Shown piece by piece: positions 8,211 through 17,547 of a stretch of DNA of 64,000 bases. The position numbers and the translations under genes are program-made. How positions within the stretch are numbered: the stretch's first letter is position 1; each line of letters begins with the position of its first letter. The notes beneath the pieces were generated by a model. The model saw nothing but the letters and a program-made list of their open reading frames with translations, did not search any database and was not told the origin of the DNA. The stretch comes from BNWE01 sp964369545 (lineage in GTDB: Bacteria; Pseudomonadota; Alphaproteobacteria; UBA3830), in the NCBI GenBank assembly GCA_964369545.1, contig CAYJFA010000006.1, forward strand, positions 24,981-88,980, in the 5' to 3' direction.

Positions 8211-8267
8211 TGTTAGTACCTTTAGGTTATAGAGTAGAATGTTTTTTGTTATTATGTCTAAAAAATG

Positions 8268-8282
8268 TTAATTAATGTTTAA
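8268..8282. promoter_or_regulatory. TTAA-N7-TTAA motif (possible CtrA site)
   Basis: A full CtrA-type half-site pair lies between divergent phaZ and mlaA. The match to the known alphaproteobacterial consensus is exact, but in AT-rich intergenic DNA several such matches are expected by chance, so this is only a candidate. Confidence 0.3.
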
Positions 8283-8449
8283 TTAACGTTGGTTTTTTAT
8301 AAAATTGGGATTTTTTACAATTTTGAACTGATATTTTTGGGGAATTGTTTACTTTTTTTATATATAGTACATTTTACGCAGTGAAGGTTATTTTAAAAAG
8401 TTAAAATAATTTAAAGTAGACTGCTTTAAGATTTGTCAGATTTTTTATT

Positions 8450-9145
8450 ATGAAAAAAAAGTTTTTGTTGTTATTAGCGCTAACCTCCTGCGCATCAGAA
8501 CCTGAAAAGATCGATCCTCATGCTGAGTTTAACAGAGATATGTTAAGGTTGAATCTTGCGCTTGATAAAAATGTGCTTCGACCTGCCGCTATGGCATATA
8601 AAGAAAGTACTGCCGATGGTGTAAGAGATTCTATCTCAAATGCTTTGAGTAATATAAAAGAACCGTATTTTTTTCTGAATTACTTATTTGCCGGTGATGC
8701 AGAGCATGCTACCAATTCTTTATTCAGATTTGTCATAAACTCTACGCTCGGGCTTTTCGGACTTTTTGACGTTGGTAGCGAGATAGGGCTGGAAAAAGCA
8801 GAGACATCCTATAAGGATACATTACGTACATTAGAAGTGCCGACAGGCGATTACATTGTTTTACCAGTTTTCGGATTTTCTTCTACAAGAGATACGATAG
8901 CTGAGCCTGTTTCTTGGTTTGCAGATCCCGTAAGTTATGTTATTGGATTCCCGTATATGTTGGCAAAAGCTGCCTTGCACGCGATAAGCGATCGAGCGGA
9001 AAATTCAGAAAGTATCGATAGAATGATTCGAGATTCGATGGATTTATACTCTTCCACGAAAAATATGTATTTTCAAAAATATGGCGTGAAATCATCCAAA
9101 GATGCTGGAGCTGAATTTAGCGATTCTCCAAATCCAGATGATTAA
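8450..9145 (+). CDS. mlaA: MlaA/VacJ outer-membrane lipoprotein
   Basis: MlaA is the outer-membrane component of the Mla system, which withdraws mislocalised phospholipids from the outer leaflet. The leader ends in the lipobox LTSC, giving lipidation at C14. Family landmarks are FNRDMLRLNLALDKNVLRP, NIKEPYFFLNYLFAGD, FVINSTLGLFGLFDVGSEIGL, and GDYIVLPVFGFSSTRD. At 231 residues it has normal length. The other Mla genes are not in this window. Confidence 0.93.
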   Translation: MKKKFLLLLALTSCASEPEKIDPHAEFNRDMLRLNLALDKNVLRPAAMAYKESTADGVRDSISNALSNIKEPYFFLNYLFAGDAEHATNSLFRFVINSTLGLFGLFDVGSEIGLEKAETSYKDTLRTLEVPTGDYIVLPVFGFSSTRDTIAEPVSWFADPVSYVIGFPYMLAKAALHAISDRAENSESIDRMIRDSMDLYSSTKNMYFQKYGVKSSKDAGAEFSDSPNPDD

Positions 9146-9234
9146 GAGCTCATTTGTATGCAAAACATTTTGTTCAAGAATGAGGAAGAATCAGCGTTAC
9201 TTTATTATTTAATTTTAAATTGAGAATATCAATA

Positions 9235-9310
9235 TGGTGGGCCCGGTAAGATTCGAACTTACGACTACTCCGTTATGAGCGGAGGGCTCTAACCGCTGAA
9301 CTACAGGCCC
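9235..9310 (-). tRNA. tRNA-Met (anticodon CAT)
   Basis: A minus-strand cloverleaf of 76 nt with encoded CCA. The acceptor GGGCCTG pairs with CGGGCCC (one G-T), and the anticodon stem CTCCG/CGGAG encloses loop CTCATAA. It is most like an elongator tRNA-Met. A tRNA-Ile2 that is modified by TilS cannot be fully excluded from sequence alone. It is not an initiator tRNA, because the first acceptor pair is G-C. Confidence 0.9.
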
Positions 9311-9404
9311 ACGGACTCTAAGATACATTTTTATAAAAATAAGTCAAGATCTTAGTTGCCATTCGATGATTTGAAAATTAAACTGAGTTGTTTTTGATAA
9401 TGAA

Positions 9405-10142
9405 ATGAAGATTATGGAAAAAAATCACGTTATACAATCTTATGGACGAAAAAGAGCTAGGGGATTGAGTGCATCTCAGAAGGCAAGTTTAAGGGATTTA
9501 TATAAAGTATACGGCATTCAACTGCCGGAGTCGTTACATAAAGAATCTTTTCCGAAAAATATCGATTCAGTATCGGAAAATCAAATTAATCCGCAGTCTT
9601 TTTTCAGCAATAATTTAAAAAACATCATTTTCGAAATTGGTTTTGGTCATGGAGAGCATTTAATTAATAACGCGTCTCAAAAAACAGGCTATGGATTTAT
9701 TGGATGTGAGCCATTTGAAAATGGTGTTGCCAATGTGCTAAAGAAAATCTCTGAAAATCAGCTTGAAAATGTCAAAGTTTATAAGGGTGATGCTAGGTTT
9801 TTGTTGGATCTATTTGTAGATGAGTCTATCTGCAGGTTTTATGTACTTTTTCCGGATCCTTGGACAAAGAAAAGACATTACAAAAGAAGGTTATTATCTG
9901 AAGATTTTATAAAAACTATGCGAAAAAAGCTTGCTTATGGAGGAGATATTGTTATTGCTACGGATTCAGAGAGTTATATGTCTTATATTTTAGAAAATAT
10001 ACAAAAAAATCCAGAGATTGAATTATTTAACTCTGCTTTCAGCTATCTTTCCCAAAAACCATCTTGTTTTCTATCGACTAGATATGAACAAAAAGCTTTG
10101 TCAAAAGGTAAAGGTACATACTATTTGCGATTTAAGAAGTAA
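9405..10142 (+). CDS. trmB: tRNA (guanine-N7)-methyltransferase TrmB
   Basis: TrmB makes m7G46 in tRNA variable loops with SAM. The SAM motif I is FEIGFGHGEHL, and the family signature FPDPWTKKRHYKRRL is complete, as is the C-terminal TRYEQKALSKGKGTYYLRF. The protein is 245 residues. An alternative ATG three codons in (9414) is equally plausible. It is convergent with prmA, 2 bp between stops. Confidence 0.96.
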   Translation: MKIMEKNHVIQSYGRKRARGLSASQKASLRDLYKVYGIQLPESLHKESFPKNIDSVSENQINPQSFFSNNLKNIIFEIGFGHGEHLINNASQKTGYGFIGCEPFENGVANVLKKISENQLENVKVYKGDARFLLDLFVDESICRFYVLFPDPWTKKRHYKRRLLSEDFIKTMRKKLAYGGDIVIATDSESYMSYILENIQKNPEIELFNSAFSYLSQKPSCFLSTRYEQKALSKGKGTYYLRFKK

Positions 10143-10144
10143 TC

Positions 10145-10987
10145 TTATTTTTGAAATACTATTGTCTTCCAATCGTTCAGATTGTATGTATGCTTGATTG
10201 ACAGTCCAAGTGCCATATATTTTTCAAGTACGCTGGAATCAGTGGAATTAAATCCTGATAAAATCAAAATACCATCATTATTTAATGATTTCATAATGTT
10301 ATCAGAAATTGATACCAAAGGTTCTGATAGAATATTAGATACAATAAAATCGTATTTGTTGATGGAAAATTCGCATGAGTGATTTTGAAATACATTTACC
10401 CGGTGACTCACTCTGTTTATATCGATATTTTCAAGCGATATTTTTACTGCTTCCGCGTCGATATCGCAGGATGTTACATTTTTTGCACCAAGTTTTGCTA
10501 AAGCTATACTCAGAATACAAGATCCACAGCCTATGTCTAAAACATTTTTATGTTTTTTGTGATCGAAATATGTTTGACACGCAAGAAGGCATCTATTGGT
10601 CGAAGGATGTTCTCCGGTGCCGAATGCCGTAGCAGCGGCAATTTCTATACCAATTTTATCTTTAGGCATAGCGCTTATTCTCAAGTGAGGCCCATATATA
10701 TAAAATTCTCCGACGATAATTGGTTTGAAATTTTCGAAGCATTTTCTAAGCCAATTGGTTTCTTTTATTCCTTCGATATCGATTAACGAGGGGCTATATT
10801 CTTTTAAAGGGATTAAAATATCAGATTCTTCTATATACCTGTCTGAAAGTACCTCTACAAACCATTTCTCATTTTTTTCTACGCAGGAAACCGACATATG
10901 ATTTTTTTCAAATAACAGATCCATAGCTTCAAAGGCATCTCCTATAGAGAATGCTCCTACTGTATATTTGAAAATCCTGCTGCTCAT
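10145..10987 (-). CDS. prmA: Ribosomal protein L11 methyltransferase PrmA
   Basis: PrmA methylates amino groups of ribosomal protein L11. The SAM-binding segment reads VLDIGCGSCILSIALAKLGA, with acidic motif II in SCDID, preceded by the family block ATAFGTGEHPST. NIL in VSNILSEPL is the expected catalytic-site motif. Length 280 is normal. The start overlaps the stop of infC by 4 bp, so it is co-translated with IF-3 rather than standing in its more usual contexts. Confidence 0.94.
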   Translation of the reverse strand: MSSRIFKYTVGAFSIGDAFEAMDLLFEKNHMSVSCVEKNEKWFVEVLSDRYIEESDILIPLKEYSPSLIDIEGIKETNWLRKCFENFKPIIVGEFYIYGPHLRISAMPKDKIGIEIAAATAFGTGEHPSTNRCLLACQTYFDHKKHKNVLDIGCGSCILSIALAKLGAKNVTSCDIDAEAVKISLENIDINRVSHRVNVFQNHSCEFSINKYDFIVSNILSEPLVSISDNIMKSLNNDGILILSGFNSTDSSVLEKYMALGLSIKHTYNLNDWKTIVFQK

Positions 10988-11517
10988 TTTATAGTTGCAG
11001 GCGATAGCATTGTCATCATCTGTCTGCCTTCTAATTGAGGTGATCCTTCACATTTTGCGATTTCCTTCGTATCATCAATCAATCTGTTTAATAATTTTAT
11101 TCCGATTTCCTGATGCGATAATTCACGCCCTCTGAATCGCAATGTAACTTTCACTTTGTTGCCATCTTTGATAAATTTCGCAATGTTATTAAGTTTTACT
11201 TGATAGTCATGTTCGCCAATTGACGGTGTGAATTTTACCTCTTTTACCTCGATAACTTTTTGCTTCTTTTTCGCTTCTGATTTCTTTTTTTGAAGTTCAT
11301 ATTTCAGTTTTCCGTAGTTTGCTATTTTGCAGACCGGTGGGACAGCTTGCGCCGCGACTTCGATCAAGTCAAGTCCAGCGTCATTAGCTATTGTTAGCGC
11401 TTCCCTTATCCCGACTACTCCTATCGGTGTTCCATTTTGATCAATTAACCTGACTTCTTGAGCAGTAATTGCTTTATTGATTCTATGTTTTTCTGCAGAA
11501 TTTTGATTTTCTTCCAA
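10984..11517 (-). CDS. infC: Translation initiation factor IF-3, non-AUG start
   Basis: IF-3 binds the 30S subunit and checks start-codon pairing. The conserved N-domain begins HRINKAITAQEVRLID, and the linker is Lys-rich (LQKKKSEAKKKQK). No ATG is available. The best start is TTG at 11517, with GGAG exactly six bases upstream; another TTG at 11529 has no Shine-Dalgarno sequence. A rare start codon is a known route of IF-3 autoregulation, so this choice is likely meaningful. The gene is followed by prmA instead of the usual rpmI-rplT. Confidence 0.95.
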   Translation of the reverse strand: MEENQNSAEKHRINKAITAQEVRLIDQNGTPIGVVGIREALTIANDAGLDLIEVAAQAVPPVCKIANYGKLKYELQKKKSEAKKKQKVIEVKEVKFTPSIGEHDYQVKLNNIAKFIKDGNKVKVTLRFRGRELSHQEIGIKLLNRLIDDTKEIAKCEGSPQLEGRQMMTMLSPATIK

Positions 11518-11799
11518 GCTACACTCCAAAATATATACAATCCAGAGTAATAATTTTTACACAAAAATCAAGTTTTAAGAAAGCCAAAAAAAAGTTTTTT
11601 GTTGAGTGTGATAATTTGTATGCATACAAAGATTAACTCAGAGACTTTTTAAATAGAATTTATAAAAAGCTTTTTATCGAGTAGGCGGTGTATCTATTTA
11701 GTATTATTAATTTTTTTTATAGAAAATACATTATTTATTTTATTTAATATTGACTTTCTTTCTTTTTATTGATTCAAATAAGAATAGTACTTTTATAAA

Positions 11800-12384
11800 A
11801 TGGAGCCGAGAATGCGAAATGAAAGCGCTTTGATCGCTAGAGTCTGCCATGATCTTATAACGCCATTTAATGCCATAAATTTAGGTCTTGAGGCATTTGA
11901 AATGTCTCGAGATGAGTCTTTATTGAGAAGTATAAGAGAAAGTGTTGACAAAGCGAATTCAGTAATGAAATTTACTCGAGAATTATTTTCAGATAGATCT
12001 GAAACATTTTGCTATTCTGCTTTTTCATTAAAACAATTAGTTTCGGATTTTTTAAAATTTCACAATTCTTCTTTTGAGCTGGAATCCGATATGGAAAATA
12101 TAGCCAGTATCGCTGGTAAAATTATCATGCATATGGCTGTGGTTGCGAAAGAAATAATGCCTTTCGGTGGGACTATTTTTACAAAAATAGATGATGAACT
12201 AGGGGAAATAGTAACTAAATGTAGCGGAAAGAGTATATCTGCTCCGGAAATGTCATTTAATGGTGAGCTAAATCATAAAAATATTATTAGATATAGTTTG
12301 ATGACTTTACTTAAGGAATCGGAATTTAATTTAACGATTCATCAGGAAGGAAGCGACGTTATTTTTTACAAAAAAATAACATAA
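11800..12384 (+). CDS. chpT: Histidine phosphotransferase ChpT
   Basis: ChpT relays phosphate from the hybrid kinase CckA to CtrA and CpdR in the alphaproteobacterial cell-cycle circuit. The first helix contains the phospho-accepting histidine in ARVCHDLITPFNAINLGLE, matching the family CHDLISP...INNGLEL pattern. The second half is a degenerate ATPase-like fold, as expected. Length is 194 residues, against around 200-250 in the family. Its target CtrA is encoded at 58.9 kb in this window; CckA is not seen. The 270 bp upstream, shared with divergent infC, holds no other gene. Confidence 0.82.
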   Translation: MEPRMRNESALIARVCHDLITPFNAINLGLEAFEMSRDESLLRSIRESVDKANSVMKFTRELFSDRSETFCYSAFSLKQLVSDFLKFHNSSFELESDMENIASIAGKIIMHMAVVAKEIMPFGGTIFTKIDDELGEIVTKCSGKSISAPEMSFNGELNHKNIIRYSLMTLLKESEFNLTIHQEGSDVIFYKKIT

Positions 12385-12527
12385 TAAATTTTATGTTTAA
12401 TGCTTGTTTTTTGAATATACGGTTTTGTTCCATCAACATAAAAAATCTTATAAGTTTCTAAGAATCGCTCAATATTTTTTTGTTGATGAATGCTTTTTTT
12501 GATGTTAAATTCATCTCTAGTATCAAT

Positions 12528-12613
12528 GCCCGTGTGGCGGAATGGTAGACGCTGCAGACTTAAAATCTGTTGACCAATCGGTCGTGGGGGTTCGAGTCCC
12601 TCCACGGGCACCA
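12528..12613 (+). tRNA. tRNA-Leu (anticodon TAA)
   Basis: An 86-nt type II tRNA with a long variable arm and encoded CCA. The acceptor GCCCGTG pairs with CACGGGC, and anticodon loop CTTAAAA gives TAA. The T-arm is GGGGGTTCGAGTCCCTC. Confidence 0.96.
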
Positions 12614-12847
12614 TCTAAAGTTAAACTCTTAGATGTTTTAAGTAGTGTTTTGTTTATTGTAAATTGTTGTACAATATGTTGCGGTTCAGAGTTGTTGTCT
12701 ATATGGAGTTTAATATGATTTCAAATATTAATAGAAAAAAATTAAAATAGCTATATTGCTTTAGCTCTTACCTGAAAAAGTTTTATATTCGCAATAACGC
12801 CGAAAATATATAAAAATGGATTTAGTGATACAAAACATAAAAATAAT

Positions 12848-13102
12848 TTGCAGCTTCAGGATTTGGCGCCTCAGGAGTTTCAGGAAGATGAGATACGTAA
12901 GTTTGGTTCTTTGTATGTTATTTTACTTTCAAGATATGAAAAAATAACTGATGCAATACCGAGAGCTAAACAAGATATTGATGAATGTAAAAGACCTGGA
13001 TCAATACTGTATTTTGCTTACTTTAAAACAGAAAACGGTCATATCGATTTTCTAAATACAGCAAATGAAGCTATTCGTAATTTAAATAGATCAAACTCTT
13101 GA
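12848..13102 (+). CDS. Small hypothetical protein, start uncertain
   Basis: An 84-codon frame that opens with TTG and has no ATG or GTG; the frame is open upstream to 12776. The product is polar with no recognised domain (contains RKFGSLYVILLSRYEKITD and GSILYFAYFKTENGHIDF). Codon use resembles the neighbourhood, so it may be a real small gene with a weak start or the 3' part of a decayed one. It lies between tRNA-Leu and convergent hslU. Confidence 0.35.
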   Translation: MQLQDLAPQEFQEDEIRKFGSLYVILLSRYEKITDAIPRAKQDIDECKRPGSILYFAYFKTENGHIDFLNTANEAIRNLNRSNS

Positions 13103-13164
13103 AATGAATAAGTAATTACTTTTTATTTTAATGTTTATTATCTTTAGTAGTCCATTGAAGAATT

Positions 13165-14472
13165 TTACAAAATAAATCTAGATAAATCTCTATGCGCTGC
13201 AAGATGCCCGACTTTTTCTAGGACGTAATTTGCATCGATTACAATTGTTTCTCCAGTTTTTTTATCTGCAGAAAAGCTTATGTCTTCAAGTAGTTTTTCG
13301 ATTATTGTATGCAAACGTCTTGCTCCAATATTTTCTACGTCTTGATTGACTAACGCTGCCATTTCTGCGATTTTTCTAATTCCATCCTCCGAGAAGTCTA
13401 CATTAACTGATTCCACTTGCAGAAGTGCGCAGTATTGTTTTGTTAGGCTACTTTCTGTCTCTTTTAAAATTCTAACAAAATCATCTTCGCTGAGATTGGC
13501 CAGTTCAACGCGAATTGGGAGGCGCCCTTGAAGTTCCGGTAGTAAATCAGATGGTTTAGATATATGAAATGCTCCGGACGCTATAAACAAAATGTGATCT
13601 GTTTTTACTGCTCCGTATTTTGTAGTAACTGAGCATCCTTCGATTAGCGGAAGTAAATCGCGCTGAACTCCTTCGCGGCTGATATCTGCGCCGCTTGTAG
13701 CATTTCGTGCGCAAACTTTATCAATTTCGTCGATAAATACAATGCCATTTTGTTCCACAGCAAAAATTGCTTCTCTGATAGTTTTATCACGATCTATCAA
13801 TTTTTCACTTTCTTCTTGCGCAATCAATTTGCGAGCTTCAGAAATTTTTACACTCCGTTTTTTTGTTTTTTGAATACCAAGAGCGTTATTCATCATATCC
13901 GATATATTCATCATACCGATTTGTGCTCCAGGCATTCCTGGTATATCAAAAGACTGACTGCTAGTATTATCAATTATCGTAATTTCTATTTCTTTATCTT
14001 CAAGCTGACCGGCTTCTAGCAGATTTTTGAATTTTTCACGCGTTTCTTGACTTGCATTTTCTCCGACTAAAGCATCTATAATTATGTTTTCCGTTTTTAG
14101 TTTTGCCTGTTCTTTAAAGGATTGCCGATGTTGCTCCTTCTTTTCGGAAACCGCGATTTCTACTAAATCTCTAATAATCTGCTCGACATCTCTTCCAACA
14201 TATCCGACTTCTGTAAACTTTGTGGCTTCTATCTTTATAAAAGGAGCATCAGCAAGACGTGCGAGTCTTCTTGCTATTTCTGTTTTTCCTACTCCTGTTG
14301 GCCCTATCATAAGTATATTTTTCGGTAAAATTTCTTCTTTTAGAGGGCTAGGAACCTGTTGTCTGCGCCACCTATTGCGAAGAGCAACTGCAACCGCTTT
14401 TTTTGCTTCCATATGACCGATAATGAAACGATCTAATTCTGATACAATTTGACTTGGTGTTAGTGATGTCAT
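13165..14472 (-). CDS. hslU: ATP-dependent protease ATPase subunit HslU (ClpY)
   Basis: HslU is the AAA+ unfoldase ring that feeds substrates to HslV in the cytoplasm. The N-terminus LTPSQIVSELDRFIIGH, Walker A GPTGVGKTEIARRLA and Walker B GIVFIDEIDKV are intact, with the intermediate domain between. The C-terminus ends HRDLSRFIL, the tail that inserts into HslV. Length is 435. It follows hslV by 19 bp on the same strand. Confidence 0.97.
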   Translation of the reverse strand: MTSLTPSQIVSELDRFIIGHMEAKKAVAVALRNRWRRQQVPSPLKEEILPKNILMIGPTGVGKTEIARRLARLADAPFIKIEATKFTEVGYVGRDVEQIIRDLVEIAVSEKKEQHRQSFKEQAKLKTENIIIDALVGENASQETREKFKNLLEAGQLEDKEIEITIIDNTSSQSFDIPGMPGAQIGMMNISDMMNNALGIQKTKKRSVKISEARKLIAQEESEKLIDRDKTIREAIFAVEQNGIVFIDEIDKVCARNATSGADISREGVQRDLLPLIEGCSVTTKYGAVKTDHILFIASGAFHISKPSDLLPELQGRLPIRVELANLSEDDFVRILKETESSLTKQYCALLQVESVNVDFSEDGIRKIAEMAALVNQDVENIGARRLHTIIEKLLEDISFSADKKTGETIVIDANYVLEKVGHLAAHRDLSRFIL

Positions 14473-14491
14473 AATTTCGATTTTCCTTTTT

Positions 14492-15025
14492 TTAGTAGTC
14501 GATTTTTTCTAAAATAATTGAATGATTCGTGTATATACATATATCAGCAGCGATTTTCATTGCTTTCAATGCAATTTCTTCTGACGATAAGTCTTGATCT
14601 ATTAAAGCCCTCGCAGCGGATAATGCAAAGTTTCCTCCTGATCCAATCGCTATTAATCCATCTTCGGGCTCGAGGACATCTCCCATTCCCGTTAAAATAA
14701 ATGAATTTTTTTTATCAACGACGGCGATCATCGCCTCTAGCTTACGCAAATACTTGTCTGTTCTCCAGTCTTTAGCCAATTCAACACATGCGCGCTGTAG
14801 TTGACTGGGATATTGATCTAGTTTTGATTCAAGGCGCTCAAACAGCGTGAAAGCATCCGCTGTTGCTCCAGCAAAACCTGTTAATATATTTCCGCATGAT
14901 AGGAATCGAACCTTGCGGGCATTTCCCTTTATTATCGAATTGCCCATTGTGACTTGCCCGTCACCGGCAATCACTACCTGATTTGCTTTTCTTACGGAAA
15001 GAATTGTTGTCCCCATCCATGTCAT
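14492..15025 (-). CDS. hslV: ATP-dependent protease subunit HslV (ClpQ)
   Basis: HslV is the proteasome-like peptidase of the HslUV complex. The catalytic threonine is T6, in MTWMGTTILSVRK, so a five-residue propeptide must be removed. An N-terminal extension ending in Gly before Thr-Thr is typical of alphaproteobacteria, whereas E. coli starts directly Met-Thr-Thr. The segment VVIAGDGQVTMGN is conserved. Length is 177. It is 7 bp from rsmD upstream and 19 bp from hslU downstream, and all are on one strand. Confidence 0.97.
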   Translation of the reverse strand: MTWMGTTILSVRKANQVVIAGDGQVTMGNSIIKGNARKVRFLSCGNILTGFAGATADAFTLFERLESKLDQYPSQLQRACVELAKDWRTDKYLRKLEAMIAVVDKKNSFILTGMGDVLEPEDGLIAIGSGGNFALSAARALIDQDLSSEEIALKAMKIAADICIYTNHSIILEKIDY

Positions 15026-15032
15026 TATTCGT

Positions 15033-15617
15033 TTACCTTTTTTGCTTAAGGCATTTTACTATTGTAAATAAGGAATTACCAATCTTTCTTGACGATAATA
15101 TATCAAAGTTAAACATATTTTGTTGAAAAATATCAAACTCACCAGGTGTTTCCATCACTAAAATCGATTTTTCAGATATCCATTTTGATTTAAAAAGGTG
15201 ATTTATTGTTTTTATGATTAATGTTGCTGATTTTTCATACGGGGGATCGAAAAAAACCAGATCTCCTACTTTTTTATCAATATTTTTTATTTTACTTATG
15301 TCAGACTGTATTATTGTGCTGAAATGTTCGATTCTTAATTTTGTTATGTTAGAACGTAGAACTGATATGGCGTTTTTATGATTATCAACAAAATACGCGT
15401 GCTTAGCTCCACGTGACAATGATTCTATTCCAAGAGCTCCAGAACCAGCAAAGCAGTCCAAAATTATTTTGTTCTCAAAAAAACTTTCTGGTTCATGATC
15501 TGAATTTAGAGATTCCAGAACATCAAACAGTGATTGTCTATGTCTAGATAGAGTAGGTCGTGCAATATCAGGAATATCAACATTGCGTCCCCTATACTTT
15601 CCGGAAATAATTTTCAT
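15033..15617 (-). CDS. rsmD: 16S rRNA m2G966 methyltransferase RsmD
   Basis: RsmD methylates G966 of 16S rRNA. Landmarks are the N-terminal KIISGKYRGR, RPTLSRHRQSLFDVLES (family RPTxxRxREsLFN), the SAM motif LDCFAGSGALGIESLSRGA, and the catalytic DPPY in FFDPPYEKS. It is 194 residues, normal for the family, and sits close upstream of hslV. Confidence 0.94.
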   Translation of the reverse strand: MKIISGKYRGRNVDIPDIARPTLSRHRQSLFDVLESLNSDHEPESFFENKIILDCFAGSGALGIESLSRGAKHAYFVDNHKNAISVLRSNITKLRIEHFSTIIQSDISKIKNIDKKVGDLVFFDPPYEKSATLIIKTINHLFKSKWISEKSILVMETPGEFDIFQQNMFNFDILSSRKIGNSLFTIVKCLKQKR

Positions 15618-15656
15618 TTTATTTCATTAGTAAGGAAAAGTGGAAATAGACATTAC

Positions 15657-16448
15657 TTATTTATCAATGTTTCCAAATTTCACTGCTGCAGATATTAAAT
15701 CTATGTTACACATGAGAGCAATATCTAAATGATTACTTGTAGGATTCCCATTTTTATCAGCTACAATACCGCCTGCTTCTTTGATTAATAAAGTTCCCGC
15801 CGCGGTATCCCATTTATTATGATTATAATCAGGAAAAAATAGAAGATCTAATCTTCCTGCTGCTAAATATGCCATATCTAGGGTTGCTGATCCGCTTCTT
15901 CTAACACTCATATCTGATAACGAAGGTATATATCGATCACTATTAAATAACGCAGGACTTATTGAAATTAACAAACCAGAAGGTGATTTTCTACCGGATA
16001 CTCTTATTTTTTTATCATTTATATATGCTCCACATCCTTTTTCTGCCCAAAACATTTCATTTTTCACGGGATCATATGTAATGGCGGAAATAATTTCGTT
16101 ATTTTTTTCAAGGGCGACAGAAATAGCCCAATGCGGAAATCCATGCATATAATTTACAGTTCCATCCAACGGATCAATGATCCACCTATATGACGGCTCT
16201 TCACCAATAATTTCTTCTGATTCTTCAGAAAGCAATGAGTATGTAGGGCGGGCAAATAATAATTCTTCCTTCAAAATCTTATCTGCTTTTAAATCAGCGT
16301 TTGTAACAAATGACTTATTATTTTTTACGGAAACCTGTAAGTTTTCCAGTTCACTGAAGTCTCTTAACAGTCCTTTGGATGCTTTTACAACAGCTTTCGT
16401 CATTACAGTCATTATTGATGATTGAGTAGGTAACTTTATACTTATCAT
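15657..16448 (-). CDS. suhB: Inositol monophosphatase family protein (SuhB-like)
   Basis: A Mg2+-dependent sugar-phosphate phosphatase fold. The metal-binding signatures are ESEE (residues near 80), WIIDPLDGTVNYMHGFPHW, and the C-terminal WDTAAGTLLIKEAGG. SuhB homologues also act in ribosomal RNA transcription, and its position after rpsI and near nusG suits that role, though this is inference. ATG at 16448 has GGAG six bases upstream; ATG at 16460 contains that GGAG and is less likely. A TTAA-N7-TTAA motif lies upstream at 16518-16532. Confidence 0.9.
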   Translation of the reverse strand: MISIKLPTQSSIMTVMTKAVVKASKGLLRDFSELENLQVSVKNNKSFVTNADLKADKILKEELLFARPTYSLLSEESEEIIGEEPSYRWIIDPLDGTVNYMHGFPHWAISVALEKNNEIISAITYDPVKNEMFWAEKGCGAYINDKKIRVSGRKSPSGLLISISPALFNSDRYIPSLSDMSVRRSGSATLDMAYLAAGRLDLLFFPDYNHNKWDTAAGTLLIKEAGGIVADKNGNPTSNHLDIALMCNIDLISAAVKFGNIDK

Positions 16449-16552
16449 TTTCATCTCCATGTTCTGTTTTTAGAAAACAAACAAAAGCCTCAACATTGCA
16501 TCAAGGTTTTTTTATTATTAATTAAATATTAACCCGATAATATAATTGATGA

Positions 16553-17008
16553 TTAACGCTTTGAGAATTGGAAACTGCGCCTTGCTTTCATAAGACCATA
16601 TTTCTTTCTTTCCACAACACGTGCATCTCTTGTAATCATTCCTGCGGATTTCAATTGTGGACGCAATTCAGGTTCATAATTTACTAACGCACGAGTGATG
16701 CCATGACGTACTGCGCCAGCTTGCCCTGATAATCCTCCGCCGCAGACGGTACAGAAAATATCATAGCGACCTATTCTATTGACTATTGAGAAGGGTTGCA
16801 GCACAAGGGCTTGTAAAACAGGACGTGCAAAGTATTCAAATGCAGATTTCCCATTTACAACAATATTACCATTTCCTGGTTTTATCCATACACGAGCGAC
16901 TGCATCTTTTCTGCGACCAGTTCCATAGGTTCTACCGGATGAATCTATTTTTGATGCGACTTCTTTTGTTTCTTCAGAAGGTTTAATTTTTTCAGGTGTA
17001 AAATGCAT
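16553..17008 (-). CDS. rpsI: 30S ribosomal protein S9
   Basis: S9 of the small subunit. Conserved blocks are YGTGRRKDAVARVWIKPG, GGGLSGQAGAVRHGITRAL, and the C-terminal FQFSKR whose basic tail contacts P-site tRNA. It carries an N-terminal extension of about 25 residues, common in alphaproteobacteria. It follows rplM by 3 bp, the usual L13-S9 operon. Confidence 0.98.
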   Translation of the reverse strand: MHFTPEKIKPSEETKEVASKIDSSGRTYGTGRRKDAVARVWIKPGNGNIVVNGKSAFEYFARPVLQALVLQPFSIVNRIGRYDIFCTVCGGGLSGQAGAVRHGITRALVNYEPELRPQLKSAGMITRDARVVERKKYGLMKARRSFQFSKR

Positions 17009-17011
17009 TTA

Positions 17012-17476
17012 TTAATTCCTCTTTACATTCTTCGAATTTAAAGATGCAACATCAAAAGTTTTTGGCTGCTGAGCTGCATGCGGATGATTTTCTCCAGCAT
17101 ATATTTTTAAATTTCTCAACATTTGACGTCCCAAAGGTCCCTTAGGGAGCATACGTTCCACAGCCTTGCTGATTACTCTTCCTGGAAATTTGCTTTCTAA
17201 GCGTTCTTTCATTGTTCTTTGTTTAATACCGCCTGGATATCCAGTATGCCAATAAAAAACATCATTTTCCATTTTATTTCCGGTCAGATGGATTTTTTCA
17301 GCATTTACAACGATGACATAATCGCCGCAGTCCATACTTGGAGTAAATTCCGGCTTGTGTTTTCCCCTCAGATGACTGGCTATTAGTGATGATAATCTGC
17401 CTAATATCAAATCCTTAGCATCGATAATTATCCAATCCTTTTGTATCTGACCAGCTTTAAGAGAAAATGTTCTCAT
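17012..17476 (-). CDS. rplM: 50S ribosomal protein L13
   Basis: L13 of the large subunit, 154 residues. Recognised by WIIIDAKDLILGRLSSLIA, LRGKHKPEFTP, GDYVIVVNAEKI and MLPKGPLGRQMLRNLKIYAG. It is co-directional with nusG, whose end is 71 bp upstream. Confidence 0.98.
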   Translation of the reverse strand: MRTFSLKAGQIQKDWIIIDAKDLILGRLSSLIASHLRGKHKPEFTPSMDCGDYVIVVNAEKIHLTGNKMENDVFYWHTGYPGGIKQRTMKERLESKFPGRVISKAVERMLPKGPLGRQMLRNLKIYAGENHPHAAQQPKTFDVASLNSKNVKRN

Positions 17477-17547
17477 TTACAATAATTCCTCATTTTTGAT
17501 GCATTTATATCATTTAAATAAAAAAGCTTCAACCCATAAATCGAATC

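Noticed and set aside
12366..12614. Minus-strand 82-codon frame starting MVPVEGLEPPRP
   Set aside because: It is the antisense of tRNA-Leu and its flank; the VEGLEPPRP start is a familiar artefact of reading tRNA genes backwards.
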